Below are positions 41,005 through 49,040 of a stretch of DNA of 64,000 nucleotides, one piece after another. The notes under the pieces are model-generated. The model ran no database searches and was not told where the DNA came from. It saw only the letters and a program-made list of their open reading frames with translations. The position numbers were made by a program, and so were the translations under genes. How positions within the stretch are numbered: position 1 is the stretch's first letter; every line of letters begins with the position of its first letter. Source of the stretch: Mesorhizobium carmichaelinearum (lineage in GTDB: Bacteria; Pseudomonadota; Alphaproteobacteria; Rhizobiales; Rhizobiaceae); the NCBI RefSeq assembly GCF_900199455.1, contig NZ_FZQR01000013.1:1-64000 (forward strand). Direction: 5' to 3'.

Positions 41005-41363
41005 TGCGCGCGCGACGGTCCCGGCTCGAACGGGTCGCCGAAATACTGGGTCTCGCGGGCTACCTTGCCGTCGAGAAACTCCATGATGCTGACCGTGTAG
41101 GATGGCCGCCCGTCATAGGTCAGGACATATTCGGTGACCCAGAGGTCATCCGTGCCGGTGATCCGCCGCACGCTGAAGCGCTTGCGGTTCGGCTGCGCGG
41201 CGCGCGACGACTGGATGTTGCGCCGCCCGCGGATGCGCTCGCCCGATTGCGGATAGTCGAGCACCGCATCCTCCCGGTAGATCTCATGTTCCGCCTCGAA
41301 GTCACCGGCATCGGATGCAGCCCAGTGGCGATCCAGAGCCGCCCGGATTTCTCGGCCGTCCAT
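40983..41363 (-). CDS. SnoaL/NTF2-like protein
   Basis: The 126-residue protein reads IRAALDRHWAASDAGDFEAE, HEIYREDAVLDYPQSGERIR and GRRNIQSSRAAQPNRKRFSV, ending RETQYFGDPFEPGPSRAQWV. This is the SnoaL-like NTF2 cone fold that serves isomerases, hydrolases and non-catalytic roles. GGAGG precedes the ATG at 41363. Its 3' end overlaps the DNA glycosylase start by 22 bp, so the genes are coupled, although a functional link is not obvious. No catalytic residue can be assigned. Confidence 0.8.
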   Translation of the reverse strand: MDGREIRAALDRHWAASDAGDFEAEHEIYREDAVLDYPQSGERIRGRRNIQSSRAAQPNRKRFSVRRITGTDDLWVTEYVLTYDGRPSYTVSIMEFLDGKVARETQYFGDPFEPGPSRAQWVERIP

Positions 41364-41469
41364 GTCAAACCTCCGTGACCACCATCGCCGTGCGATGGAC
41401 CGTCGTAGCACGGTCCATTCCACGGCCGTTAGCGAGGGGTCGCGTAGATCCGCTCCGCGGCGCCGGCTC

Positions 41470-42330
41470 TCAATCGAGCTTCAGCGCCGCGACCTCGCCC
41501 TCGTTCATCAGCGGCACATAGAGGATCGACTTGCCGTCGGTGCCGATGTCGGCGCTGCCCGGTTTGAAATGCGCCACCGCCTCCGGCGCACCGCCGGCTT
41601 TGTATCGGTAGAGCGTGCCGGTCATGTAGGCGGTGGCATAGATGGTGTCGCCGATGGCGATGACGCCATCGAGGTCGGCGAATTCCTGCGCGCCGGGCAG
41701 CGGTGAAATCGCCTTGCTGGCAAGGTCGACCGACAGCAGCCCGCCCGGCTCCGCCGTGCTGAAGTCGGCCTTGATGCCCTTGCCCCAGGAAGCGACGATC
41801 AACCTGTTACCATCGGCGAAGACGCCGTTGGGCGAAGCGAGCAGCGGGTCTCTGACGAACAGCTCCGGCTTGTCGCCGTCGATGCGGTAGATCGTGTCGG
41901 CCAGCATGTCGCTGACATAGACCTTGCCTGTGCTGTCCGAAGTCATGTCGTTGAGGAAGACGGCATTCGGCACCACGATGCTGGCGACCAGCCTGCCGCT
42001 GGCGAGATCGACGACGCGGACCTTGGTGATGTCGGCGACATAGAGCTTGCCGCCCGATATCGCCATGCCCTTGGGTGCATCCATGCCGTCGGTCCAGTGC
42101 TGGGTGATCGTTTTGCCGTCCGTGGATAGCACCGAGAGATAACCGTTGCCGTCGGCCTCGCCGGGATTGCCGACGATGTTGGAGACGATGATGCGATTGT
42201 TGGCGGCGTCGAACAGCGCCGATTCCGGCTGTTCGAGGCCCGTGGCGCGCCAGAGCTCGCCGGCCTGGGCGCATGGCGCGGCCGCTATACTGATGGTGGC
42301 GGCGAAGGCTGAGAGGATGAGGCGGTTCAT
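41470..42330 (-). CDS. Exported SMP-30/gluconolactonase-like beta-propeller protein
   Basis: The 286-residue product has a signal peptide (LILSAFAATISIAAAPCAQA) and repeating propeller blades: ESALFDAANNRIIVSNIVGN, MAISGGKLYVADITKVRVVD, DMTSDSTGKVYVSDMLADTI and LASPNGVFADGNRLIVASWG. This resembles SMP-30/NHL-type periplasmic propellers. AGGAGA lies before the ATG at 42330. It is divergent from an XRE-type regulator with a clear 17-bp palindrome between them, so it is probably that regulator's target. Enzymatic activity is not established. Confidence 0.82.
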   Translation of the reverse strand: MNRLILSAFAATISIAAAPCAQAGELWRATGLEQPESALFDAANNRIIVSNIVGNPGEADGNGYLSVLSTDGKTITQHWTDGMDAPKGMAISGGKLYVADITKVRVVDLASGRLVASIVVPNAVFLNDMTSDSTGKVYVSDMLADTIYRIDGDKPELFVRDPLLASPNGVFADGNRLIVASWGKGIKADFSTAEPGGLLSVDLASKAISPLPGAQEFADLDGVIAIGDTIYATAYMTGTLYRYKAGGAPEAVAHFKPGSADIGTDGKSILYVPLMNEGEVAALKLD

Positions 42331-42400
42331 GGCTGTTCTCCTGTGATGACAGGCGAGAGCTAGGGTTTTCGATACTTTTCCGGAAGCCGGATTACCGCTA

Positions 42401-42417
42401 GTATCGAATATCGATAC
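42401..42417. promoter_or_regulatory. 17-bp perfect palindrome, operator candidate for the divergent XRE regulator
   Basis: GTATCG-AATAT-CGATAC is a perfect inverted repeat in the 114-bp region between the propeller gene and the regulator, 27 bp before the regulator's ATG. A further half-site TCGATAC lies at 42369-42375, on the propeller-gene side. Confidence 0.6.
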
Positions 42418-42444
42418 GAAACTGCCGGCAAGAGGGTGCATGCC

Positions 42445-43239
42445 ATGAACGGTCTGATCTTCGAGGCACTGAAGCGGACGCTGAAGGCGAGGGGTGTCAC
42501 CTATCGCGAGCTTGCCGAACGCATGGGCGTTTCCGAGCCGACGGTGAAGCGCATCTTCCACGAGCGCAACTGCAAGCTCGACCGGCTGATGGAGATCTGC
42601 ACCGCTGCCGGCGTCGAGCTGGAAAACGTCCTCGGCTCGATGAACCGGGGGCCGGGACCGGTCAACCACATCGCGCCCGGAATCGAGCGCCGGCTCGCCG
42701 GCCGTCCGGCGCTGCTGTTCATCTTCGTCATGCTGTCGGAAAAATTCACGCCCGAAGGCATCATGCGTTCGCAAGGCCTGAGCGAAGCCTCGATGTTCCT
42801 CTATCTGCGCGACCTCGAGGAGCTTGGCCTGATCGCGCTTGGCCGGGGTCTTACGGCAAGATTGCAGGTCGAGACGCCCATCCAATGGAATTTCGAGGGG
42901 CCGCTCAGGCCGCTGTTCGAGATGACCAACAAGAATTTCATCGGCTGGGCCATCACCCATATCGAGAAGGAGGCGACCTTCGTCAGCTTCTCCAGGCGGA
43001 TGCGGCCGGAGACGGCGGAGATGGTGCGCCGCGAGGCCGAAGAGCTGGCCGAGCGCGCCAAACTGCTCGCCCATCACGACCAGCACACGACGCCCGAGGA
43101 CGGGCTCACCGGCTACAAATTTACGTTTGCCTTTGGGGCGACGCCGTTTCCCGCGATCATGCCGATCGGCCCGCACCCGCGCGATGCCGGCGCACAGCCC
43201 GCCGCTCCTGCGAAGGGACGCCGTCCCTTGCCGGCCTGA
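42445..43239 (+). CDS. XRE-type transcriptional regulator with C-terminal domain
   Basis: The 264-residue protein has an N-terminal helix-turn-helix (IFEALKRTLKARGVTYRELA, ERMGVSEPTVKRIFHE). A roughly 170-residue helical domain follows, including TPEGIMRSQGLSEASMFLYL and TFVSFSRRMRPETAEMVRRE, with a proline-rich tail. I do not recognise the C-terminal domain; it may bind a ligand or mediate dimerisation. AGAGGG is 8 bases before the ATG at 42445; a GTG at 42436 overlaps that site. It is divergent from the SMP-30-like gene. Confidence 0.8.
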   Translation: MNGLIFEALKRTLKARGVTYRELAERMGVSEPTVKRIFHERNCKLDRLMEICTAAGVELENVLGSMNRGPGPVNHIAPGIERRLAGRPALLFIFVMLSEKFTPEGIMRSQGLSEASMFLYLRDLEELGLIALGRGLTARLQVETPIQWNFEGPLRPLFEMTNKNFIGWAITHIEKEATFVSFSRRMRPETAEMVRREAEELAERAKLLAHHDQHTTPEDGLTGYKFTFAFGATPFPAIMPIGPHPRDAGAQPAAPAKGRRPLPA

Positions 43240-43500
43240 CCAATCATCCCGAGCAGGATTGTGTCTGGCGGCTGAGCTTGTCGCGCACCGCTCCGCCGGC
43301 GCCGACTGCCACCATTCGCAACCAGCTTGCCGCCCGGACCAGCCATGCGACCAGCGATGCCGACCGCGCCGTCGGGCGCGTCGGGATAGAACAGATCCGG
43401 CACCAACATTCATGATAGAATTCGCACACTGATTTGCCAGACTGTAGAGGGCGGGTTTGCCGAATGCGTGGCACGTCCCCCGTGAAATCGAAGTGATCCC

Positions 43501-44877
43501 ATGCCGACCGCACCAACACTTGAACATCGCCGCTATTCGCGCCTGAAAAATTTGCGGGCGCGCGCAGAACGCCAGGGTGCTGCATTGCAGTTCTGGGCGC
43601 GTACGGCATCGCTCGCTGTGATCTCCTGCTTCTTTTCATTGATCAGCCGCTGGGATGCCTCACTGCTCTTCGTGCTGGCGGGCCTCGTGCTGTTCCAGCT
43701 CGTCGGCCTGATCCAGTTTCTCTTTGCGCGCCGTCGCACGGCGCCATGGTGGATCGGTTACCTCGTCGGTACGCTGGACATCATTCTGTTGACCATTCTG
43801 CTGGTAACGCCCAACCCGTTTTCCCAGGAGGTCGCGCCGGCCGCGATGCAACTGCGCGAGGGCAGCTTCAAATTCCTGCTGATTTTCGTATGCCTTGGCG
43901 CGCTGACCCTTTCGACACGATTGGCGCTCTATCTCGGCGCGCTCGCGGCCTTGACGTGGACGATCGGGGTGGGATGGGTGATTTCTCACCCAGGAACCGT
44001 CATTCCGGCGACGAACCTCTATTCGCTGCCGGTGACAGAGCGACTGAACCTCTATCTCAACCCCAATTTCGTCGATACATTCGCGCAGGCGACCAACGTG
44101 TTGGTTGTCCTGATTATCGGCGCGATCATGGCGCTGGTCGTCTTTCGTTCCCGACGTCTGTCGGAAGACTATGTCAAGGCAGAGCGCGCCCGCGCCAATC
44201 TCGCCCGGCATTTTTCGCCCAACGTCGTCGACCAGCTTGCCACGGATGATGAGCCGTTCGGCCCGGTCCGCCGGCAGGATATTGCGGTGCTGTTCGCCGA
44301 CATCGTCGGCTTCACACACTATTCCGAGGATCATCCGGCCGAAGCGGTGTTCGAACTTCTGCGTCAGTTCCACCGTCGCATGGAGCAGGTCGTTTTCGAT
44401 CACCATGGCACCGTCGATAACTATATCGGCGATTGCATAATGGCGACATTCGGGGTTCCGCTAGCCAGCCAGGACGACGCGACTCGCGCCATCCAGTGCG
44501 CTGAAGCGATGATCGCCGCTCTCGAAGACTGGAATGTGCAGCGTGTGTCCAGGGGATATCCGCCGCTGGACGTTCGCATCGGTGCACAATATGGCGCGGT
44601 CGTCATCGGCGCGGTCGGCAGCGAGCGCAATCTGTCCTTCGCGGTGGTGGGCGACACCGTCAACGTCGCCAGCCGTTTGCAGGCGCTCTGCCGTGAGCTT
44701 CAGGCGAATATTTGCTTTGGGTCACGACTGATTGAAGCCGCGAAGGCGGAATCGCCGACGACACGGTTGAATGCGCGCGATCATGGACCGGTGAGCATCC
44801 GCGGCCGGGACGAACCGGTCCATGTCTGGGTCGAACGCAGAGCCGAAAACCAGGGCGCTGTTGCGATTTCGGCATGA
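43501..44877 (+). CDS. Class III adenylate/guanylate cyclase with membrane domain
   Basis: The 458-residue protein has an N-terminal membrane part of about six helices (LAVISCFFSLISRW, LLFVLAGLVLFQLVGLIQFL, and others up to about residue 220). A short linker and a C-terminal class III catalytic domain follow: IAVLFADIVGFTHYSEDHPA (first metal-binding aspartate), VDNYIGDCIMATFGVPLASQ (second aspartate), IGAQYGAVVIGAVGSERNLS, and VVGDTVNVASRLQ with the N-x-x-x-R transition-state pair. It probably makes cAMP from ATP at the membrane. The window also encodes the cAMP-gated channel at 4100. The upstream 261-bp gap holds no supported gene. Confidence 0.92.
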   Translation: MPTAPTLEHRRYSRLKNLRARAERQGAALQFWARTASLAVISCFFSLISRWDASLLFVLAGLVLFQLVGLIQFLFARRRTAPWWIGYLVGTLDIILLTILLVTPNPFSQEVAPAAMQLREGSFKFLLIFVCLGALTLSTRLALYLGALAALTWTIGVGWVISHPGTVIPATNLYSLPVTERLNLYLNPNFVDTFAQATNVLVVLIIGAIMALVVFRSRRLSEDYVKAERARANLARHFSPNVVDQLATDDEPFGPVRRQDIAVLFADIVGFTHYSEDHPAEAVFELLRQFHRRMEQVVFDHHGTVDNYIGDCIMATFGVPLASQDDATRAIQCAEAMIAALEDWNVQRVSRGYPPLDVRIGAQYGAVVIGAVGSERNLSFAVVGDTVNVASRLQALCRELQANICFGSRLIEAAKAESPTTRLNARDHGPVSIRGRDEPVHVWVERRAENQGAVAISA

Positions 44878-44958
44878 TGCAGGCCGCCATATGAAACGCC
44901 TGCACCTCGGCCGAATAGGCCGCGCTGTAGCGGCATGTCCTGACCCAGGCCGAAGCCT

Positions 44959-45786
44959 TCACGTGTCTGAGGCGATTGCTCCAGCCTTTGCGGCTTCGGC
45001 GTCTGTGCTTGCCGTGTCGTCCCAGACCATCTGCCGGTAGTCGAAACCATATTCCAGCGTCGGCTTGACGATGCGGAAAAACGGCGACAGGTCGAAGTCG
45101 CGCGGCGTGTAGAGCGAGTGGTGGCGAATGTGCAGGATTTCCTTGCGCATGTAGGTAGACTGCGCAGAAGCGCGGCCCGGCGCATGGGTGATCTCGGGCA
45201 GGATCGGGTAGTGGATCTGGCCATAGGCCTCGGCGATGAGCGAGGAGCAGATGGCTCGCGTCGGGTCGCCGGAGCCGAAGGCCAGCATGCGGCGGCGCCA
45301 GCGCACCGGCACCGGCGGCGTCGGAAAGAAATAGCGCAGCATGTCGAAAATGTTCTTGAGGTCGTATTTCAGGCCAAGCTTGCCGATCATGAAGGCGACG
45401 ACATGGTCGCGGTCCTCCGGCGCCAGCCCACTTGCTCGGCAGATGCGGGTGTTGTAGGTGCGATAGCGCGACAGGGGTACCGCCACGCAGCCTTCGGCGA
45501 GCGTCACCTCGATCAGCCGCGGTCGCTCCGATCCGTCTTGCGGCTCGGGCAAGGCATCGCCGACATAGAAGGCCGCGTGCGACCATGTCGACTGAGTGAG
45601 GTACTTGATCGCCGCCGAAATCTTCTGGTTGCCCTCGACCAGCAGGATGTCGCCGGGTTCCAGCGTGCGGCGCAGTGTTTCGGCGTCGGACGGGGTGTAG
45701 GGCTCATAGCCGGAGGATTCTTCCTGCAGCCGGCCGGCGAGCCAGCGGCCAAGTCGATCCAGAAGCGTGTCGCCGGGCGCGGTCAT
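44959..45786 (-). CDS. YiiX/NlpC-P60-like cysteine hydrolase
   Basis: The 275-residue protein contains GDILLVEGNQKISAAIKYLT, STWSHAAFYVGDALPE and DPTRAICSSLIAEAYGQIHY. The histidine in WSHAAFYVGD and the cysteine in ICSSLIAEAYG fit the permuted NlpC/P60 (YiiX/YebB) catalytic pair. Family members cleave amide or ester bonds, some in lipids or cell-wall peptides. It has no clear signal peptide. The next gene upstream on the same strand is CHAD, 55 bp away, so co-transcription is possible. Confidence 0.82.
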   Translation of the reverse strand: MTAPGDTLLDRLGRWLAGRLQEESSGYEPYTPSDAETLRRTLEPGDILLVEGNQKISAAIKYLTQSTWSHAAFYVGDALPEPQDGSERPRLIEVTLAEGCVAVPLSRYRTYNTRICRASGLAPEDRDHVVAFMIGKLGLKYDLKNIFDMLRYFFPTPPVPVRWRRRMLAFGSGDPTRAICSSLIAEAYGQIHYPILPEITHAPGRASAQSTYMRKEILHIRHHSLYTPRDFDLSPFFRIVKPTLEYGFDYRQMVWDDTASTDAEAAKAGAIASDT

Positions 45787-45841
45787 GGTAGAGCGTGACT
45801 AGCACGGGCCGGTGGGGAAGTGCCAGGGCGCCGGCGCTTCG

Positions 45842-46786
45842 TCAGCCGGCGGCAGCGCTCGTCTCGTCGCGCGGCGCCGGGCTGGCCAGGTCGTCGCGCG
45901 CCTTGCGGGCGAGCTTCTTCGTCGAATGCTTGGGGCTGTCGCCGAACAGCTCGGCCGCCTCGGCAAGACAGGACTTCCTCAGGCTCTTTTCCGAGCGCTT
46001 GAGGAGCTTGCCGAGAAGCTTTGTGTCCTCGCGCGGCCCGAGCGGCTCGTCGCCGGCCTCGAGCAGGGCGCGCATGACGAACAGGTCATGCAGGTCGCCG
46101 AGCCGTTCGCCCAGTGCGTCGACCGCCTTGCGCCGCGCCTTGATCGGCGTCGGCCAAAGCCTGCCGAGCAGCGACAGATGCATGCCATGCGTCTTGGCGG
46201 CCTTGCGCAGATCGTGGAAATCGTCGGCCGCGCCACGCGCGCCGGCCCTCTCGAGCGCCTTCCTGGCACGGCGCAAGGTGACGCGGGCGCCTTCAGCAAG
46301 CACGTCGGCCGCCTGTTCCGGCTGGTCGGGCAGAGCGAGGCTCTCGATCCGCTTCATGCCGTCTTCGCAGGCGGCGGTCGCCGCGCCGATCGCCGCTTCG
46401 AGGCCGGCGCCTTCATGCAGATCGTGCTGACGGGCGATCAGCCTGTCGCGCACGGCATCGAGCCCGCCATCGGCGCTTTCCTTGGGAAAATCCGCCGCCA
46501 GCCGATCGATGGTCTCGATCAGCGCCATCGCCTCGCGCGGGCCGGCAAGCAGCGCCGCCACGTTGCGGTAACACAGATTCTCAGTCGTGCAGAATGTTTC
46601 GTCTCCGGAATGAACTAGGCGCAGCAAGGCACGCGCGCTCTTCAGCCGCTTGCGGCATTTGTGCAGTCCCTGTTCCGGCCGGCTGCGCGCGGCATCCAGA
46701 TGCTGGAGTGCCTTGCCGATTTCCTCGCCAAGGATGCGTCTGACCTCGCCGGTCAGCGGCAGGCGCGGGTCGATGCGAAAGCTCAT
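45842..46786 (-). CDS. CHAD-domain protein
   Basis: The 314-residue protein is helical, with the conserved basic histidine- and arginine-rich CHAD pattern: KALQHLDAARSRPEQGLHKC, RKRLKSARALLRLVHSGD, DDFHDLRKAAKTHGMHLSLL and GRLWPTPIKARRKAVDALGE. CHAD domains bind polyphosphate. The ATG at 46786 overlaps the stop of the CYTH gene (46783-46786), so the two subunits are co-translated, equivalent to the CYTH-CHAD fusions seen elsewhere. The C-terminus is lysine-rich (HSTKKLARKARDDL). Confidence 0.92.
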   Translation of the reverse strand: MSFRIDPRLPLTGEVRRILGEEIGKALQHLDAARSRPEQGLHKCRKRLKSARALLRLVHSGDETFCTTENLCYRNVAALLAGPREAMALIETIDRLAADFPKESADGGLDAVRDRLIARQHDLHEGAGLEAAIGAATAACEDGMKRIESLALPDQPEQAADVLAEGARVTLRRARKALERAGARGAADDFHDLRKAAKTHGMHLSLLGRLWPTPIKARRKAVDALGERLGDLHDLFVMRALLEAGDEPLGPREDTKLLGKLLKRSEKSLRKSCLAEAAELFGDSPKHSTKKLARKARDDLASPAPRDETSAAAG

Positions 46787-47256
46787 GCGGCGATCTCCGG
46801 TATCCCCCCGAGGGCGAGCGACGCGTTGTAGAATTTCTGCTCGCCGGTCACTTCACGGCCGAGCCAGTCAGGCAGCATTTCGTCCGGCACATCCTCCGGA
46901 GTCTCGAGTTCGGCCACCACAAGTCCCGCGAGTGCGCCGCCAAAGACATCGACTTCATAGAGATAGCCGCGATGCCTAACATGGTGACGTGTCTTCTCGA
47001 TGACACGCCCAACGGCGAAGTCCAGCATCTCCACGGCCTCGGCAAGCGGGATTGGATATTCGAACTCGTCGCGCTCGCGCCCCCTGCTGCCGAATTTGAG
47101 CGTCAGCTCGGCGGAAACGCCGTCGCTGATGCGGATGCGGACGGTCCGACCAGGCGCGGTGGCGAGATAGAACTGGAGGATGCGGATATCCGCCTCGACC
47201 AGGCCCCGCCATGCGGTGCTGGAGACCAGGAACTTGCGCTCGACTTCCTTGCCCAT
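46783..47256 (-). CDS. CYTH-domain triphosphate tunnel enzyme
   Basis: The 157-residue protein begins with the EVERKFLV signature (ExExK) of triphosphate-tunnel metalloenzymes. Strand-rich text with alternating acidic and basic residues follows: TVRIRISDGVSAELTLKFGS, FEYPIPLAEAVEMLDFAVG, VIEKTRHHV and YLYEVDVFGGALAGLVVAEL. Related bacterial enzymes hydrolyse inorganic triphosphate; some make cAMP or act on other triphosphates. It is coupled to CHAD by a 4-bp overlap. Upstream lies a 28-bp palindrome shared with a divergent TetR-type regulator. Confidence 0.92.
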   Translation of the reverse strand: MGKEVERKFLVSSTAWRGLVEADIRILQFYLATAPGRTVRIRISDGVSAELTLKFGSRGRERDEFEYPIPLAEAVEMLDFAVGRVIEKTRHHVRHRGYLYEVDVFGGALAGLVVAELETPEDVPDEMLPDWLGREVTGEQKFYNASLALGGIPEIAA

Positions 47257-47313
47257 GGCCGCGCACTAAAGCGTTTGGAGCGGGCGATGGCAAGACAACT
47301 CTGCACACAAGTT

Positions 47314-47341
47314 GACTTTAATCAATCGATTGATTAAAGTC
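47314..47341. promoter_or_regulatory. 28-bp perfect palindrome, operator of the CecR-type regulator
   Basis: GACTTTAATCAATC (47314-47327) is followed immediately by its exact reverse complement (47328-47341). It ends 5 bp before the regulator's ATG and 57 bp from the divergent CYTH start. AT-rich inverted repeats of this size are typical TetR-family operators. Confidence 0.75.
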
Positions 47342-47346
47342 TGGCC

Positions 47347-48090
47347 ATGATCAAACTGCCTGACACCAAAAATCCACGCCGCGAAACCTCTCCGGCAGAT
47401 CTGACGCGTGCCGCTCTCGTCCGCGCGGCGCTGAAACTGTTCGGCCGGCAAGGTTTCGACGGGACCTCGACCCGCGAAATCGCGGCGGAGGCGCAGGCCA
47501 ATATCGGTTCGATCGCCTATCATTTCGGCGGCAAGGAAGGCCTTCGCGCCGCTGCGGCCGACTATATCGTCGAAACCATCCAGACGATTGCCGGCCAGGC
47601 GCTGGGTGCCGGCCAGGCGCTGGGCAGCGGTCAGGCCGCGTTGGCACCCGATCCGGAGGCGGCACGGGCGCAGCTGTTCGCGGCGTTGGAGCGGATGGGC
47701 AGCTTCATCCTGGCGCAGCCGCAGGCCGGCGAGATCGTGCAATTCGTGCTGCGCGAGCTGTCGCATCCGACGACCGCGCTCGACCGCATCTATGACGGCG
47801 TGTTCGAGCCGACGCATCGCCGGCTGTGTCTGATCTGGGAGCAGGCGACCGGCGAGCCGGCCGAAAGCGAGCGGACCCGGCTCACCGTGTTCACGCTGAT
47901 CGGCCAGGTCATCTATTTCCGCATCGGCCGCGAGGCGGTGATGCGCCGCATGGGCTGGCACGACATCGGCGCCGCCGAGGCCGCCAAGGTCGTGGCGGTC
48001 ACGACGGACAATCTCAGCGCCATATTGGCTGCCCGAATGCGATCAAAACCCGCAATGGGACCAAAACCCCCAAGTGGATCAAAACAATGA
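47347..48090 (+). CDS. cecR: TetR-family regulator, CecR (YbiH) type
   Basis: The 247-residue protein has an N-terminal helix-turn-helix: TRAALVRAALKLFGRQGFDG, TSTREIAAEAQANIGSIAYH, FGGKEGLRAAAADYI. The C-terminal region resembles the CecR/DUF1956 ligand domain (FILAQPQAGEIVQFVLRELS, IGQVIYFRIGREAVMRRMGW). A 28-bp palindrome ends 5 bp before its ATG. Its stop overlaps the start of an HlyD-like gene by 4 bp, and an ABC ATPase and permease follow. This matches the E. coli ybiH-ybhGFSR order. It probably represses its own exporter operon until a drug-like ligand binds. Confidence 0.88.
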   Translation: MIKLPDTKNPRRETSPADLTRAALVRAALKLFGRQGFDGTSTREIAAEAQANIGSIAYHFGGKEGLRAAAADYIVETIQTIAGQALGAGQALGSGQAALAPDPEAARAQLFAALERMGSFILAQPQAGEIVQFVLRELSHPTTALDRIYDGVFEPTHRRLCLIWEQATGEPAESERTRLTVFTLIGQVIYFRIGREAVMRRMGWHDIGAAEAAKVVAVTTDNLSAILAARMRSKPAMGPKPPSGSKQ

Positions 48091-49040
48091 GTTTCCTCTG
48101 CTCCTTGCCGCTCGCCGCGCAGCTCCTCAGTGCCTGTGCGCCCGCCGCGCCCCTCGCCGTCGGCTATGTCGAAGGCGACTATGTGCTGCTGGCACCGATC
48201 GAGGTGGCGCAGGTCGAGACCGTCTCGGTCAAGCGCGGCGATCGCGTCACATCAGGCGCGACGGTGGTGACATTGGAAAGCGCCGACGCCAAGATCGCGG
48301 TGGCGCAGGCCCAGGCGAGCCTCGCCCAGGCGCAAGCGCAGCTCGCCGACCTGCAGGTCGGCAAACGGCCGGAAGAAATCGCCGCACTCAAGGCACAGGT
48401 CGACATGGCCAAGGCGCAGGCCGACGATGCCAAGCGCAAATACGACCGCGCCGCCGACCTGTTCAAGCGCGGCACCGGCACGCAGGCCGACTACGACACC
48501 GCCTCGGCGACGCTGGAGACCGCAGAAGCCCAGGTCGGCCAGGCCGAGGCCAATCTCGCGGTCGGCGGCCTGCCGGCGCGCGCCGAGACGATCAAGGCCG
48601 CCGACAATCAGGTCAAGCAGGCGCAGGCAGCACTCGAGCAGGCTCAGTGGCGGCTGTCCAAGCGCACGCTCGCGGCGCCCTCGCCCGGCCGCGTCAACGA
48701 CGTCATCCGCAATCCCGGCGACACGGCCGGCCCGACCGCGCCGGTCATCTCGATCCTGCCTGACGGCGCCGTGAAGCTCAGCGTCTATATACCGGAGGCC
48801 GCCTTCTCCTCGGTCAAGATCGGCAGCCTGCTCGCCGTTCATTGCGACGGCTGCGGCGACGGCGTGAAGGCGCGCGTCAGCTATGTCTCGCCCGATCCCG
48901 AATTCACCCCGCCGGTGATCTATTCGCTCGAGAACCGGCAGAAGCTGGTCTATCTGGTCGAGGCACGGCCGGAGGGCGATGCCGGCTTGCTGCAGCCCGG
49001 CCAGATCGTCGACGTCGATCTTGCGGAAACGGCAAAATGA
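48087..49040 (+). CDS. HlyD-family periplasmic adaptor (YbhG-like), putative lipoprotein
   Basis: The 317-residue protein has a signal ending in the lipobox-like LLSAC near residue 15. A biotinyl-lipoyl half-motif follows (VEGDYVLLAPIEVAQVETVS, VKRGDRVTSGATVVTLES). A long coiled coil includes AQAQASLAQAQAQLADLQVG, and the second lipoyl half is RTLAAPSPGRVNDVIRNPGD. This is the adaptor plan that links an inner-membrane ABC exporter to an outer-membrane channel. It overlaps the regulator stop and the ATPase start by 4 bp each. Confidence 0.93.
   Translation: MSFLCSLPLAAQLLSACAPAAPLAVGYVEGDYVLLAPIEVAQVETVSVKRGDRVTSGATVVTLESADAKIAVAQAQASLAQAQAQLADLQVGKRPEEIAALKAQVDMAKAQADDAKRKYDRAADLFKRGTGTQADYDTASATLETAEAQVGQAEANLAVGGLPARAETIKAADNQVKQAQAALEQAQWRLSKRTLAAPSPGRVNDVIRNPGDTAGPTAPVISILPDGAVKLSVYIPEAAFSSVKIGSLLAVHCDGCGDGVKARVSYVSPDPEFTPPVIYSLENRQKLVYLVEARPEGDAGLLQPGQIVDVDLAETAK

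Noticed and set aside
43113..43409. 98-residue minus-strand frame after the XRE regulator
   Set aside because: Gly/Arg-rich, partly antisense to the regulator, with no supported start.
41470..43527. Extension of the propeller gene to a 685-residue frame
   Set aside because: The extra N-terminal part runs antisense through the XRE regulator; a signal peptide and AGGAGA place the start at 42330.
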